64,000 nt of DNA from NCBI GenBank assembly GCA_026873275.1, contig JANTUC010000012.1, positions 1,508,001 to 1,572,000 on the forward strand, written 5' to 3'. Shown piece after piece: positions 34,734 to 45,336 of the stretch. The translations under genes and the position numbers were made by a program. Numbering within the stretch: the first letter of the stretch is position 1; the number at the start of each line of letters is the position of its first letter. The notes under the pieces were generated by a model. It made no database searches. It saw only the letters and a list, made by a program, of their open reading frames with translations, and was not told where the DNA came from. This DNA comes from Pseudopithomyces maydicus. Lineage: Eukaryota; Ascomycota; Dothideomycetes; Pleosporales; Didymosphaeriaceae.

Positions 34734-35816
34734 TCAATTATTAGTCATGCCAAAGGTACCCTGAGCTTGTACTAACAATTCGGTGGCGTTGACGTTCTGA
34801 GGCCCCTTTGAACCAGTGCGTGAATTCTTCCACAGAGACACCACCCTGTACCACAGAAATAGTATTAGTGGCGCTAGCCCAGCGAGAGCGATAATCTGAG
34901 CGCCGTCCGACATTTTTGCAGAGCCCAATGGAGCAGTGGGACTATCTGGATCGTAGCGTAGGCTGCGTGGTATGAGTACATATACGAAGAGACTAAGTGT
35001 TGCACATAAGTTGATAGTTTTCGCTATCCACGTTGAGCTGGTCCATGGAAGTCGGCCTAGAGAGTGGAGTACATGCATGATAGAAAGAGGCAAAATAATG
35101 CCTAGCATGAATGGGAGAACGAACAAGTATATTCGCGCTTTGATATCTCCACGAATGATGTTGATGGCGAGCATGGCAGCAGAGTTGGAAAGCCACGTTG
35201 CCATCCAGATAACAGATTGTACTGTAAACAATCTACCGCGCGAGCTTATAGCAACTCTATGCTGAGAAAACTTGCGAAGGAGATACAATGTAGTAATGCT
35301 CCAGCTGACCATGTTCACCCGGTCTGAAGCATGAATGATAGCGTCGGAGTATAGATCAGTGTCAACTATCATGCGCAGTTGATTGATGGCAGCGGCGACA
35401 GCATACGCGAACACAATCAACGTAGAGCCATTTGTATACAACCGCGCGCGTTTATCGATTGGTGCAGAATGGCTCGCCGCAACCGCGTTGAAAAACCACG
35501 TATAATAGACGCCTGGGCCGTATTGACCAGGTACCTCGGAAACGTCTTGCGATGATACGGTGGTCTCTGAGGATCTGGGTCCAAATTTCACACACACGAC
35601 AGCTAAAGCGGCGATTGCGATCGATCCAATGCTGACAGAGTCGACGATTTCCGGGTTTGCGGCTAGAAACGGTATGATGTGGATTCGAATTACGGCGTCG
35701 CAGAACGAGATGACGAATAGAAATGCATCGACAGCGCCGAGACAACAATCGATCGTGAGTTTTGTGGCACGCTTCGCGTGTGAGTACGCGGTGGTAACCA
35801 ACGAGTGAATCATCAC
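34734..35816 (-). CDS. multi-pass membrane protein, paralog A
   Basis: This uninterrupted frame encodes 360 residues with about eight predicted hydrophobic helices. Between helices it has YGPGVYYTWFFNA, AYAVAAAINQLR, ASDRVNMVSW, and near the end RYDPDSPTAPLGSAKMSDGAQI. These blocks recur in the protein at 38086-39090, so the two genes are paralogs. No transporter or receptor signature is visible. The family is not one I can name; proteins of this kind occur in ascomycetes as uncharacterised membrane proteins. Confidence 0.8.
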   Translation of the reverse strand: MMIHSLVTTAYSHAKRATKLTIDCCLGAVDAFLFVISFCDAVIRIHIIPFLAANPEIVDSVSIGSIAIAALAVVCVKFGPRSSETTVSSQDVSEVPGQYGPGVYYTWFFNAVAASHSAPIDKRARLYTNGSTLIVFAYAVAAAINQLRMIVDTDLYSDAIIHASDRVNMVSWSITTLYLLRKFSQHRVAISSRGRLFTVQSVIWMATWLSNSAAMLAINIIRGDIKARIYLFVLPFMLGIILPLSIMHVLHSLGRLPWTSSTWIAKTINLCATLSLFVYVLIPRSLRYDPDSPTAPLGSAKMSDGAQIIALAGLAPLILFLWYRVVSLWKNSRTGSKGPQNVNATELLVQAQGTFGMTNN

Positions 35817-38085
35817 TGTAAGAGGGTTAAAAATAGTGTAATATCAGACAAGCCGATCGATTCAGGCCAGTGGTAAATAGATGAGAGGAGGGAGGTAGAT
35901 GCTTTGTAACCACTTGTGCACATCCCCAGCCAGTCTTTTATATGAATTGGCTCTTTTCTTTTATGAATAGTCTATCGACCCAATTTCTGAACTGCTGGTA
36001 GTGTCTCCTCCAAACTCGTTAATTCGACCCACACAAGCGCGGTCCTCCGCCTCCTAGCGATAAGTACTCTGAAATCTACCGATGGCCACCACGTGTCAAG
36101 CAGTCCCTTCTGCGCGCCACCGGGCATAAAAGGCACGGCCCGGCCACCGAAGACTTCCCATTGGTTTCCAGCGACACGGCGAGGCGCGGCTACGACGGAT
36201 GGAAATTGCTTGTACTGTTTCAGCGGTCTGGAGCGTTCGTGGCCAATAGACGTCGGTTGAAGGTGGCGTCAAGTGGTCATTTCGCGTATAACTGGCTTTT
36301 GGCGCCGAGTGGCTCGCTTACGTGCGCCTGTCAGGCAACGGGGTAGTAGAAGGGTGATGTCTCCTCTTGTCAAAGGAAAACTGGATACGAGGTGACATTC
36401 TCATCGAATCAGCCTCGATACACTACAGGCATAAATGGATCGACTGCGGATCAAGGTATATATCAATCTCACAGATCTACGCACACAGCAACGAACGGTA
36501 AGGGGAGTCTTGAAAGATCCTGATAAGCAATCCAGTACCTTGTGTTGATCAGTCTTTTCGAAATCCAACCTTTTTTTTCCCCGCTGGAATCATGCAGGTG
36601 AATGAGCCCGCATTCGGAAATTTGTGGGCACCCCCTGCGTGCTACAAATCGGGAATACAATGTTTTCAGTTTTATGTTTCTTTTTCGGTGCCTTGTCGGG
36701 GAAGTGCGCCGAACTCCGCAACAACCAGTGCACAGATCGCGTAACAATGTGCCCATCCGACAAGGCTTTTTAGGGGAGAATGACAGGATAAGCGCCACCA
36801 TACATTATCACGAACTCATTTTGGCTTGGAGTGTGATGGTCCCGGCCCCATCGCCTCGCTAGCAACATGCAGCGTAGGACTTGTTTGAGCATTATGCATG
36901 CCAAGTATCTCAGGGCGAGTACGCTTAAGATGGAGATTACTACATGCGATGACGGCACTACTCGCGTTTGATCTAGGCGATGATCGCGATTGACAAGCTG
37001 AAAGCTCAATGGCAAACCAATAGACGTATTTAGTCGATCCGTTTATATTATCTTGAAAAAGGCGATAAGTCTAAATCTTTTCTGGCCTATGATATCGAAA
37101 CGTTATAGGGGTAAGAGTCCATGTAAATTACGTGCTTTATTGCTAAAATCCAATCGTTCCCAGTTGTTCTTCTTTCAAGATGAAAGAGGAGATTATTGAG
37201 GTGAATAAGCTGAAAGGTAAATTGGTGATGTGAGTAGGTTGCAGTTACGTCCAGAGTGGGGCAGTGGAGATGCGTAGAAGACCACACAAACTTTCATTGG
37301 ATGATCGGCCAGTGTCAGATATGATTGGGTCTTGCCTGGACACCTGCACCTGGGCACCTGCACCTGGGCAAGCAAGATATCACGTGAAATATCACGTGCA
37401 CCCTCTCAGATTACCTGATCCTGTCACTTGATTAGATAAAATTTTACTATAAAGCCGAGTTTTCCCTGATGAAAATATGAACGAAATATTGTTTTTTTTT
37501 GCTCGCCAGAATACACTTTCGGTTCCACAGCTTCATAGGAGAGTCCACAAGCCGACAAGAGAATTACGTTGGAGGGACGCGAAGGAGAAACAGGTTAATA
37601 CTTTACAAGTATGTATCTATCTCAATCGCTGATACCACAACTGTCTACAGTTTCAAAGGGTGGGAAGAGAACGGCGTAACCAGCGTCGTGTATCCATGAT
37701 CGCGAGACCAAAACCCGGTGCCGAATGCATCAACAGTGCCAAAACATACTCCCAGTACCAGAGAAAGTTGAGGCTCTGCTATCAGACTTTGTTCGTCGCC
37801 ATTAGCCATCAGCCGTCGTGTTTTCGTCATCCCTAAATTATACTGCGTCGCACCAGTGACTGTGAAAAGTGCGCGAATCTAACTCGATCGACGTGGAACC
37901 GTCCTTCAGATAGACACCAATGGCTCCCGCAAAGCCAATTACACACTGCTTCAGCCAATCACCCACCTCATAGAGTCTTCCTAAAAGCCATCCAGTGCCT
38001 CTTCTACATACTGACGAAATTATTTCCACTCGACCGGCCACAGCATCGAGAATGTCTACGACTCGTAAAGCCCCAAGCTTGGCAA
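35817..38085. other. intergenic region with an SDR relic
   Basis: Contains the SDR 3' relic (37180-37233) and CACGTG boxes near 37380-37400. The remaining short frames have no coding character. Confidence 0.5.
37180..37233 (+). pseudogene. relic of the SDR gene 3' end
   Basis: The 17 codons plus stop read MKEEIIEVNKLKGKLVM, which aligns with the last residues of the SDR at 31245-32208 (MKDEIVEGDKLKSKLVM) with no gaps and with the stop codon at the same place. About 20 bases past the stop are also similar (TGATGTGAG.AG.TTG.AG). Upstream similarity fades at once. This is a remnant of a second SDR copy. Confidence 0.75.
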
Positions 38086-39090
38086 CTACCCAACCCCACC
38101 CCCTTCCCAGGCTAGGAAAAAGTGAGGTACGACGAACATGAGTCCTGCGACTAGAGTGGCTATCTGATCGCCATTGGTCATGTTGGCAGCTGCAAGTGGA
38201 GCGGTGGGACTATCTGCGTCGTAACGAAGTTGCCGAGGCGTAAGGATGTAAGCGACGCCTATAGCAAGCGCTCCAGTATCTATGGTCGCAATCTGCCAAT
38301 TCGGATGATTCCATTGCATCCAATTGTACTGCTTGAGCCCGTAGACGGTGGCTAGTGGTAGCGGAATCCCGACGACGAGCGGTATGCCGCACCGAATTAC
38401 TCGATCGTTTAGATCGCCACGATGGATGTTGTACGTGATCAGTGCAGCAGTGTGTGAGAACCAAGCCAGCATCCAGATAGCAGTCGACCATCTGAGCATC
38501 ATGGGCTGTGTCATCGTCGATGAAGCTGTGAAGTATCGCTGGAGAAGGTACATGGTAGCGATAACCCATCCGATTTGGTTGACCCGGTCGGAAGCACTCA
38601 AGATAGGTTGGGAGAACGATGCCACGTTCCGTGATCGGACGAGCTGGTCGATAGCGGCAGCCACAGCATACGTAGTTGTACCCAGGGTTGCAACTAATGT
38701 ATACGACTGGGCTTCGGGGTGTGTCGACTCGGGATGGAAGGCGACGATGAGGGTGTTGACTAACCAAGCGTAATAGGAGCCTGGACCGTATCGTCCCGAT
38801 ACAACAGAGAGGTCCGGCATATAATTCGACAGGGGTTCAGGTTCGGGCTGCGGTCGTTGGAGTTGGACGATGATGACAGCGAAGATGATGAGAGCGATGG
38901 GCAAGTCTCTGTAGAGTTCGATAATTTGCGAAATAAACAGAATTGATGTCATATACTTCTTGATTCCTGTGAGGCAGGAGATCGTTGCCTCGAAGCATGT
39001 GTAAGCAACATGATGACAGCACTCTCTCAAGCATTCGATGCCTTGGGTCATGTAAGATTCGGTGGAATGGAATGAGTGCGGATTGTTCAT
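38086..39090 (-). CDS. multi-pass membrane protein, paralog B
   Basis: This 334-residue single-exon protein has about seven to eight hydrophobic helices. It shares YGPGSYYAWLVN, TYAVAAAIDQLV, ASDRVNQIGW and LRYDADSPTAPL with paralog A at 34734-35816, in the same order and spacing. The N-terminus is longer and differs. It has the same orientation relative to the SDR relic as paralog A has to the intact SDR, supporting duplication of a segment. Function unknown. Confidence 0.8.
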   Translation of the reverse strand: MNNPHSFHSTESYMTQGIECLRECCHHVAYTCFEATISCLTGIKKYMTSILFISQIIELYRDLPIALIIFAVIIVQLQRPQPEPEPLSNYMPDLSVVSGRYGPGSYYAWLVNTLIVAFHPESTHPEAQSYTLVATLGTTTYAVAAAIDQLVRSRNVASFSQPILSASDRVNQIGWVIATMYLLQRYFTASSTMTQPMMLRWSTAIWMLAWFSHTAALITYNIHRGDLNDRVIRCGIPLVVGIPLPLATVYGLKQYNWMQWNHPNWQIATIDTGALAIGVAYILTPRQLRYDADSPTAPLAAANMTNGDQIATLVAGLMFVVPHFFLAWEGGGVG

Positions 39091-40392
39091 ATTTATTAGT
39101 AGAACTGCCTTCGATGAGAACAGACTGGAAAATTCGTACCACGAGAAAGAGGCGCTTGTGAATTATATGGTGAGTGTAGGCCTATTATCCAAAAACGGAA
39201 AATACTGGACAGGCTGGGCCTCGTATGCACAACACCTTATACGGTATAGCCTTCTGCGAGCTGACCGGCTCACAATACTGCCAGTCTCGAACGCGCGCGA
39301 CGAGTCAAAATATTAACATAGCGAACTACCCTGGAGCGGAGATATGCACATTATCGCTCTCCCGGTCCATTCCTGTCCAATTCTGAAAGGTCTTTTTGCG
39401 CTATCGAGTGCAAATTTATGGCGCGCAAAGCTTCCTGTACAATCTCAAAAGCGCTGTTTCCGTGTTACATATCGCACACAGCCTCGGAGTGGAATTCCCT
39501 CTTCCAATCTCGAGACGTCATGCTTATTACGGTGCGCAGCCCCGGAGCGGAGTCATTGATGCGTAGAGTCTGAGGGTGCTGCCTCTCACCGTGATTCCAC
39601 CTTTTTCGCCATGTAGCTGATTTTCGTTCGATGTGTTTCAGGCTTTGAGTTTCAGGCTTTGTGTACGTTCAATCAATGATTTGTGCCCGTACATTGATAC
39701 ATGTCTTTCCCGAGAAATCGCCTCATCTTAGCTGAACGTTACCGGTCGTGAATCCCGGCCGGCATCTCACTTGGAGGCGAAATTCAATATGAGTACGCGG
39801 CAAGCGCGTTTTGCGATTGCTACCCTGTATCCAGGACGTTTCTGTCAGTGCGACGGGTCTATTTTGCATGGTATCAAGCACGACCATTAATTTCAATCAG
39901 CCCGAGTAGGCGTTCGGTAGCGTTCATTGTAGATAGAAGGGAGAGGGCAAGGCTGCACTGCAGTTTTCGATTGCGGGTAGACCCGCACAGATCGCTTTCT
40001 ACGAATATGCGTTGAAGCTGACGCTTCTCGTTTGCACTCCCTGTTCTTGGTTTGGTCTGCTGACAAACATTTCTCTCTGTTCGCCGGATTACGGCATACA
40101 ATACTCAGTACGGAGCTGGTAGAATGCGGTGTATCCTTGAGAAATAGTAAGACAAGCTGCGCAGTATCTCTTGTGGTTCCCATGTTCAACACAACGCACG
40201 TGGCAAGTGCAAATACGTGGTGTGATTCATCAGCAGCGACACAGCTAAGCACCGACTCTGGCATTTAGCAACCCAACATTTCCGGTGACGCTTCTTTGAG
40301 CGATGCTTGATATTGTTGCTCGGTGGAGGTAGAAAGAGGGGGCCGACGCCAAGCTCTGACCCCAAACCAAACGCAGGGCGAACCCCACCAAA
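39091..40392. other. intergenic, nothing convincing
   Basis: Contains the divergent promoters of paralog B and the prenyltransferase gene. Short frames show no coding character. Confidence 0.5.
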
Positions 40393-41558
40393 ATGGCTGC
40401 CCTCGCCGTGCTCATCACGCTACTCTCCGCCGTGCTCCTCCTCCCATATCGCCTCCTCGTGACCCTCGCGCTTTTCATTCGAACGCGCGTGCAACAAATC
40501 AAGATGCCGCAGGACGAGGACACAATATACTACCACGACGACCCCGCGTGGGACGACGTGGAGCCGATCCCGCAGGACGATGGCGGCCTGCATCCGCTCG
40601 CTGCGATCGCCTACACGGACGAATACAGCGAGGCCATGGGCTATCTGCGCGCCGTCATGGCCAAGAGCGAGTACAGCGAGAGGGTCCTGGGGCTCACCGA
40701 GCACATTATATCCATGAACCCTGCCCACTACACCGTCTGGTAGGCGCCTCGCTTCGTATGCCATGTCAAAGAAGCAAAGCATACTGACGTGCATAGGCTG
40801 TACCGCGCCAAAACGCTCCGCGAGCTGAAGGCCGACCTTCGGCAAGAGATCGAGTGGCTTAATCCTACCGCCCTCCAACATCTCAAGAATTACCAGATCT
40901 GGCACCACCGACAGACCATCGTGGATGCGCTGGGGTCACCCGACGGCGAGCCCGACTTCATCGCCACCATGCTGGAGCAGGACTCGAAGAACTACCACGT
41001 CTGGAGCTATCGGCAGTGGCTGGTGAAGCGCTTCGACCTGTTCGAGAAAGAGGAGGAGCTCAGGTGGACAGAGACCATGATCGAGGACGACGTGCGGAAC
41101 AACTCGGCGTGGAACCATAGGTGGTTCCTGATGGTCGGCAACAAGGACGGGAAGCTCGAGAGCGAGGACCTCGTGAAACGAGAGCTGGAGTGAGTGTCAA
41201 CAACCATCCACCACGAGATCCTGCTAATCACACACACAGGTACGCCAAATACGCGATACGAAAAGCACCTCAGAACCAAAGCCCATGGAACTACCTCAAA
41301 GGCATCGCCCGCGCCGCCAGCCTCCCCTCGCCCACCCTAAAAGACTTCGCCCTCGAGTTCGCAGACATGCAGCGCCCGGACGACATCTACTCAAGCCACG
41401 CACTCGACTTGCTGGCAGACATTTACGCCGAAGAGGAAGGCGACAAGGAGCAGGCGAAGAAGGCGTTGGAATTGCTGGCCACACGATTCGACCCCATCCG
41501 CGCGCACTACTGGAACTACCGCAGAGGGCTGCTGGAGGTTTCTGGGGCTGCGGCTTAG
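40393..41558 (+). CDS. RAM2: protein farnesyltransferase/geranylgeranyltransferase type I alpha subunit
   Basis: Exons 40393-40739, 40797-41189 and 41240-41558 are joined by 57- and 50-bp introns and give 352 residues. The family's repeated W-x2-R units are present: YTVWLYRAKTL, YQIWHHRQTIVD, YHVWSYRQWLVKRF, SAWNHRWFLM, PWNYLKGIAR and YWNYRRGLLE. The subunit pairs with FTase or GGTase I beta chains to prenylate CaaX proteins such as Ras and Rho. The family normally starts near MPQDEDTIYYHDDPAW, here at 40504; the frame is open from an ATG at 40393 in a good context, adding a 37-residue hydrophobic segment. Either start is possible. Confidence 0.9.
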
Positions 41559-41575
41559 GATCGATGCGCATGCCA

Positions 41576-41808
41576 GGACCACCGCGGCTAGTCGGAAGAA
41601 GGCGGATGCAGTCGACGAAAAGAGTTGCAATGACCTGGGTGTACCAGGTGTACTCTACCGCCAACAATCTCCCGGATTGGCAGTATCGGGACCACCACGG
41701 CTAGTCAAAGGCGGGCAGACGCGGTCGACGAAAAGGGTCCCAACGGCCTTGTGGTATCAGGCGTACTCCACCGCCAACACAGATCACCCAAATTGGCAGT
41801 ATCAAAAC
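41576..41808. repeat. 113-bp tandem direct repeat, two copies
   Basis: Copy 1 starts at 41576 and copy 2 at 41689. Shared blocks in order include GGACCACC(G/A)CGGCTAGTC, CGACGAAAAG(A/G)GT, GTACTC(T/C)ACCGCCAACA and ATTGGCAGTATC. It begins 18 bases past the prenyltransferase stop, so it probably lies in that gene's 3' UTR. Confidence 0.85.
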
Positions 41809-42037
41809 CGTCGCTTAGCACCCGTCGTCCAGCTAGTGCGCAAATTCAATAAGTTGGCCTTTGCATCGTACATTGTGGGGTAACACGCACACCGACCAGC
41901 CCTTGGTACACACATACCAGCGCCCAACCTTCCCTCCTCGCCGTGACGGCTGAGCCCCGATAAGCATCCATCATGATACGATAACACTCGCGGGCGACGA
42001 TCCATCCGTCTATCTAATCTCAGCCTCCGTGAAGAAA

Positions 42038-42165
42038 AAAACCAGCACCAAGCGTCACCGGATACTAACCCCCTTACAGTGTTCAATTAACGTCGTTCGA
42101 ACCTGTACAACGTTAATTGAAGACTGTAAGGGGGTTGGTCTCCGGTGCCGCTTGGTGCTGGTTTT
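42038..42165. repeat. inverted repeat / hairpin element, 56-bp arms
   Basis: The left arm (42038-42093) and the right arm (42110-42165) are reverse complements with only four mismatches in 56 positions, separated by a 16-base loop that contains TTCGAA. The outer ends read AAAACCAGCACCAAGCG and its complement. It could be a MITE-type element, or a transcribed hairpin that feeds small RNA production. No obvious target site duplication was found. Confidence 0.9.
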
Positions 42166-43216
42166 GCCCGTCGGAAACCACACCCAAACGCCGCAATCGA
42201 AATCGACCTCAAACCCTTTATCAAACCCACCGCCCACATTAGCGCCCGTTCGGCGCACCATACTAGACTACGCTTGCCCCTCGCATCCCCCAGATAAACC
42301 TATCCTATCTAGCGCCGCCAGTCCAGTCCAGTCTAGAGCCAAGACACACATTCATTCAATCCAGGCACCGGTTCCCAGGGGCTCACCGCCCGCGTTATCA
42401 ACTTATCGCCCGCCATGGCCGTGCTGAGATGTCTATCTATCTATCTATCTAGCTACATCCATACATCCATAAACATTACTGCGCGCTGACGCTGGTGCAA
42501 TGCGGCGACTAGGCGGTGACCCGTGGCAGAACCCCAATAGCTCCCGAGCATGCCGTGAATACCCGCTCTAGGAAAGGGAAACCGCGTTGGGACGTCGGAT
42601 CCACAAACCACCGCCCCAGCTCCAGCCCCAGCTCCAACCACCAATGCATGCAGCCAGCAAACCACGGTATTCTGGGCGCGTGCGATTCGACGCCCAGTCG
42701 GGCCTGGAGGCATTGACATCACGCAAGGGAAAAAAACGACCGGACTGGGCACGCGGCCTGGGGTGCGGAGCGATAAGCGCGTTTCTATAGGGTAATTGGG
42801 GGCACTTATAGGGTAATGGATACAGGGGTGTGGGGCGCGCGTGTGTGAGTATTACATACGGTCGTAGGGGAGAGCAGGTAATGGTGAGGGGGTCTGTGCT
42901 GGGTGGACGGTGCGGAGGGGATGGGGTGTATATATAAGAGGGTGGGTTGGTGTGTGTGGTGGGTGTTGAACGTGTGGTCTTTGTTGCTTGCTTGCCTGCT
43001 TGCTTGCGTTTTGGATAAGTAACACGTTTGGAAGACTTAAGGTTTTGGCGCTGCGGATTCAAACTCGAGTTACGTACGGTCTGCGGTACTTGTATTGACG
43101 TTGAATAACACCTACGCCCCTCCATCGATACATCGATCTATCGGTCCGTCGGTCTGTCGTCGACCATACCAGTATACATACATACACACACGTCTGCGAC
43201 AAACACCACGCCCAAA

Positions 43217-44923
43217 ATGGAATCCCCCTCTACTCGTCCACCGAGCAGTCCCAGTCCCAGTCCCGCCCCTGGGTCGAGACACCGCTGCGGGAATCGTACG
43301 CCCTTTCTCAAGCTGCGGGATGGTATGGTCGACCCCTTTTTCTTCTTCTTTCTTTTCACCTTCCTTTCCTCCTTTACCCGCTTCCACTGTCCATCCGCCT
43401 GTGGTGTGATATGGTGTGGTGTGGTGTGGTGTGGTGGTTGAGAGGAAACATATGTTTGGACACATCTGTTTGGACAGACATGTACACACACTCACTCACT
43501 ACCATCTACCCATTCCCCTTCCCGATTGTTCTTCTACCACCACTCGCCTGCCTATTTACCCAACCACCCACATGCCTGCCCGCCTATCCGCCCTACCACC
43601 CACCCACCTCTTGTGTCATGTGTCGAGAAATCATCTTCTAAATCGTAGAAGCAGAATCTTCCTCAAGATGGAAACTTTGCAGCCTTCCGGGTCGTTTAAA
43701 TCTCGGTACGTATACTAGCCTTCCCTTCTTCCTTCGTGCTTTCCCTCGGACAATTCCCCTTTAACCATCCCTTCCACCACACCCAACTAGACCCCACCAT
43801 TTTCTCCATCCACAGTCCCATCCCCCTCTTTCCATCCACCGCCGTCCCGTCCCCTCCACAACCCCCTCTCTCCACCTACCGTCCCACCCCCTCCACCACA
43901 CCCAACTAACACCCCCCAGCGGCATCGGCAACTACCTCCTCGCGCGCCTCGCCGCCCTCCCCCGCACATCACCCACCCACACATCTTCTGCTCCTCAGGC
44001 GGCAACGCCGGCCTCGCCGCCGTCCACGCCTCGCGCGCCCTCTCCCTCCCCTGCACCGTCGTCGTCCCCCAAACCATCTCCCCCTCATGATCCACAAGAT
44101 CCGCACCGCAGGCGCCCACGCCGTCATCCCCCACGGCGACGCCTGGGCCGACGCAGACCGCTACATGCGCCAGAGCGTCATGCCGCTCGCCGGCGACGCA
44201 GCCATCTACGCCCCGCCCTTCGACCACGAGGATATCTGGGAGGGCAATGCCACGCTCATGCGCGAGGTCTTGAGCCAGATGCCTGGCGGCGAGGCGCCTG
44301 ATGTGGTGGTTTGTTCGGTCGGCGGTGGAGGTCTGCTCAACGGCGTGGGGATCGCGCTGCAGGAGCGCGGCGGAACGTGGCCTACCATCGTGGGCGTGGA
44401 GACCGCGGGCGCCGAGTCCCTGGCTGCGGCCGTGAAGGCAGATTCCCTGGTTACGCTCCCGCGGATTACGTCGAGGGCGACTAGCCTGGGCTGCGCGCGC
44501 GTCACGCAGATGAGTCTGGATATTGCGCGCAGGCCTGAGCTCCGCGGGTGCGTGCTGCAGGATGGGGAGGCGGCGATGGGGTGCTGGCGGTTGGCGGATG
44601 ACGAGCGGGTCATGGTGGAGTTGGCGTGTGGGGTTAATGTGGCGCTTTGCTATGGGGGGCGGTTGGAGAAGGCGTTGGGGAGGAAGGTGCGGAAGGAGGA
44701 GAAGGTGGTGATTGTGTTGTGTGGGGGGAGTAATGTCACTTTGGGCATGTTGGAGGAGTGGAGGAGGGAGTATGGGTATTTGGAAGACGAAGAGAAAATG
44801 GGAGAGAAAGAGGTGGATGGGCCGATGATCGAGGAGCCGGTCTACGAGGAGGAGAGGGTGAGGGTTCCTGGAAGGAGGTGGGCTGAGGAGGGGGAGGTGT
44901 TGCAGTTGGAGGCGAAGCTTTGA
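43217..44923 (+). CDS. L-serine/threonine dehydratase (PLP enzyme), three apparent frameshifts
   Basis: PLP-dependent beta-family enzyme that deaminates serine to pyruvate (or threonine to 2-oxobutanoate). The N-terminal part reads WVETPLRESYALSQAAG, then METLQPSGSFKSRGIGN with the PLP-binding Lys in SFKSRG, split by introns 43323-43651 and 43706-43919. The asparagine loop (CSSGGNAG) and the phosphate loop (SVGGGGLLNG) follow. Three one-base losses restore the frame: the C runs at 43266-43269, 43959-43963 and 44080-44084. The C-terminal tail is acidic and extra to the core. The ATG at 43217 is chosen because it opens the exon just upstream of WVETPL. Confidence 0.8.
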
Positions 44924-45336
44924 GCGCGTTCGCTTCCTCTTCTCTCCTGTTTTCTTTTCACGGTTTTCTTGTCTTGCGCATTGAGCGGTCCCCGGCAATC
45001 GACAAAATGGCGGTTGGCTTTTTCTTTTCCTTTACCTGCATGGCGGTCCCCGGCAATCCTACAAACTGGCGGATCCGCTCCTTATGATATCCCATAGATT
45101 TTACTTAGACTAGCATGGCGGTCCCCGGCAATCAGACAAACTGGCGGCCCGCTCCTTAATACAGACTATACACATCGTCCTGTCTTTTGCTTCTTCTTGT
45201 TCTCCTCATCTTCCTCTCCACCTCCCAGGCTCACATCCAACCTGAACCGTCAAATTTAAAGCTCACTCATTTACACCTAATTCTTCCCCTTACTCATCTC
45301 CATCCCCAAGCTCCCATCAACCCAGCACCACCCCCT
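44924..45336. other. convergent intergenic region with three repeat copies
   Basis: Lies between the stops of two convergent genes and contains a triplicated GCGGTCCCCGGCAATC motif. Confidence 0.6.
44985..45160. repeat. three spaced copies of a 30-bp motif
   Basis: (A/G)GCGGTCCCCGGCAATC followed by ACAAA.TGGCGG occurs at about 44985, 45043 and 45117. Copies 2 and 3 also share a following CCGCTCCTTA. Spacing is 58 and 74 bp. Confidence 0.85.

Larger units (their letters stand above)
41559..43216. other. intergenic region with tandem and inverted repeats
   Basis: Holds the 113-bp direct repeat, the 56-bp-arm inverted repeat and a TATC microsatellite near 42432-42451. No gene seen. Frames on both strands in 42500-43130 are GC-rich noise. 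Confidence 0.55.

Noticed and set aside
34734..39090. The membrane protein pair as G-protein-coupled receptors
   Set aside because: About eight hydrophobic helices and no receptor motif; only similarity between the two is clear.
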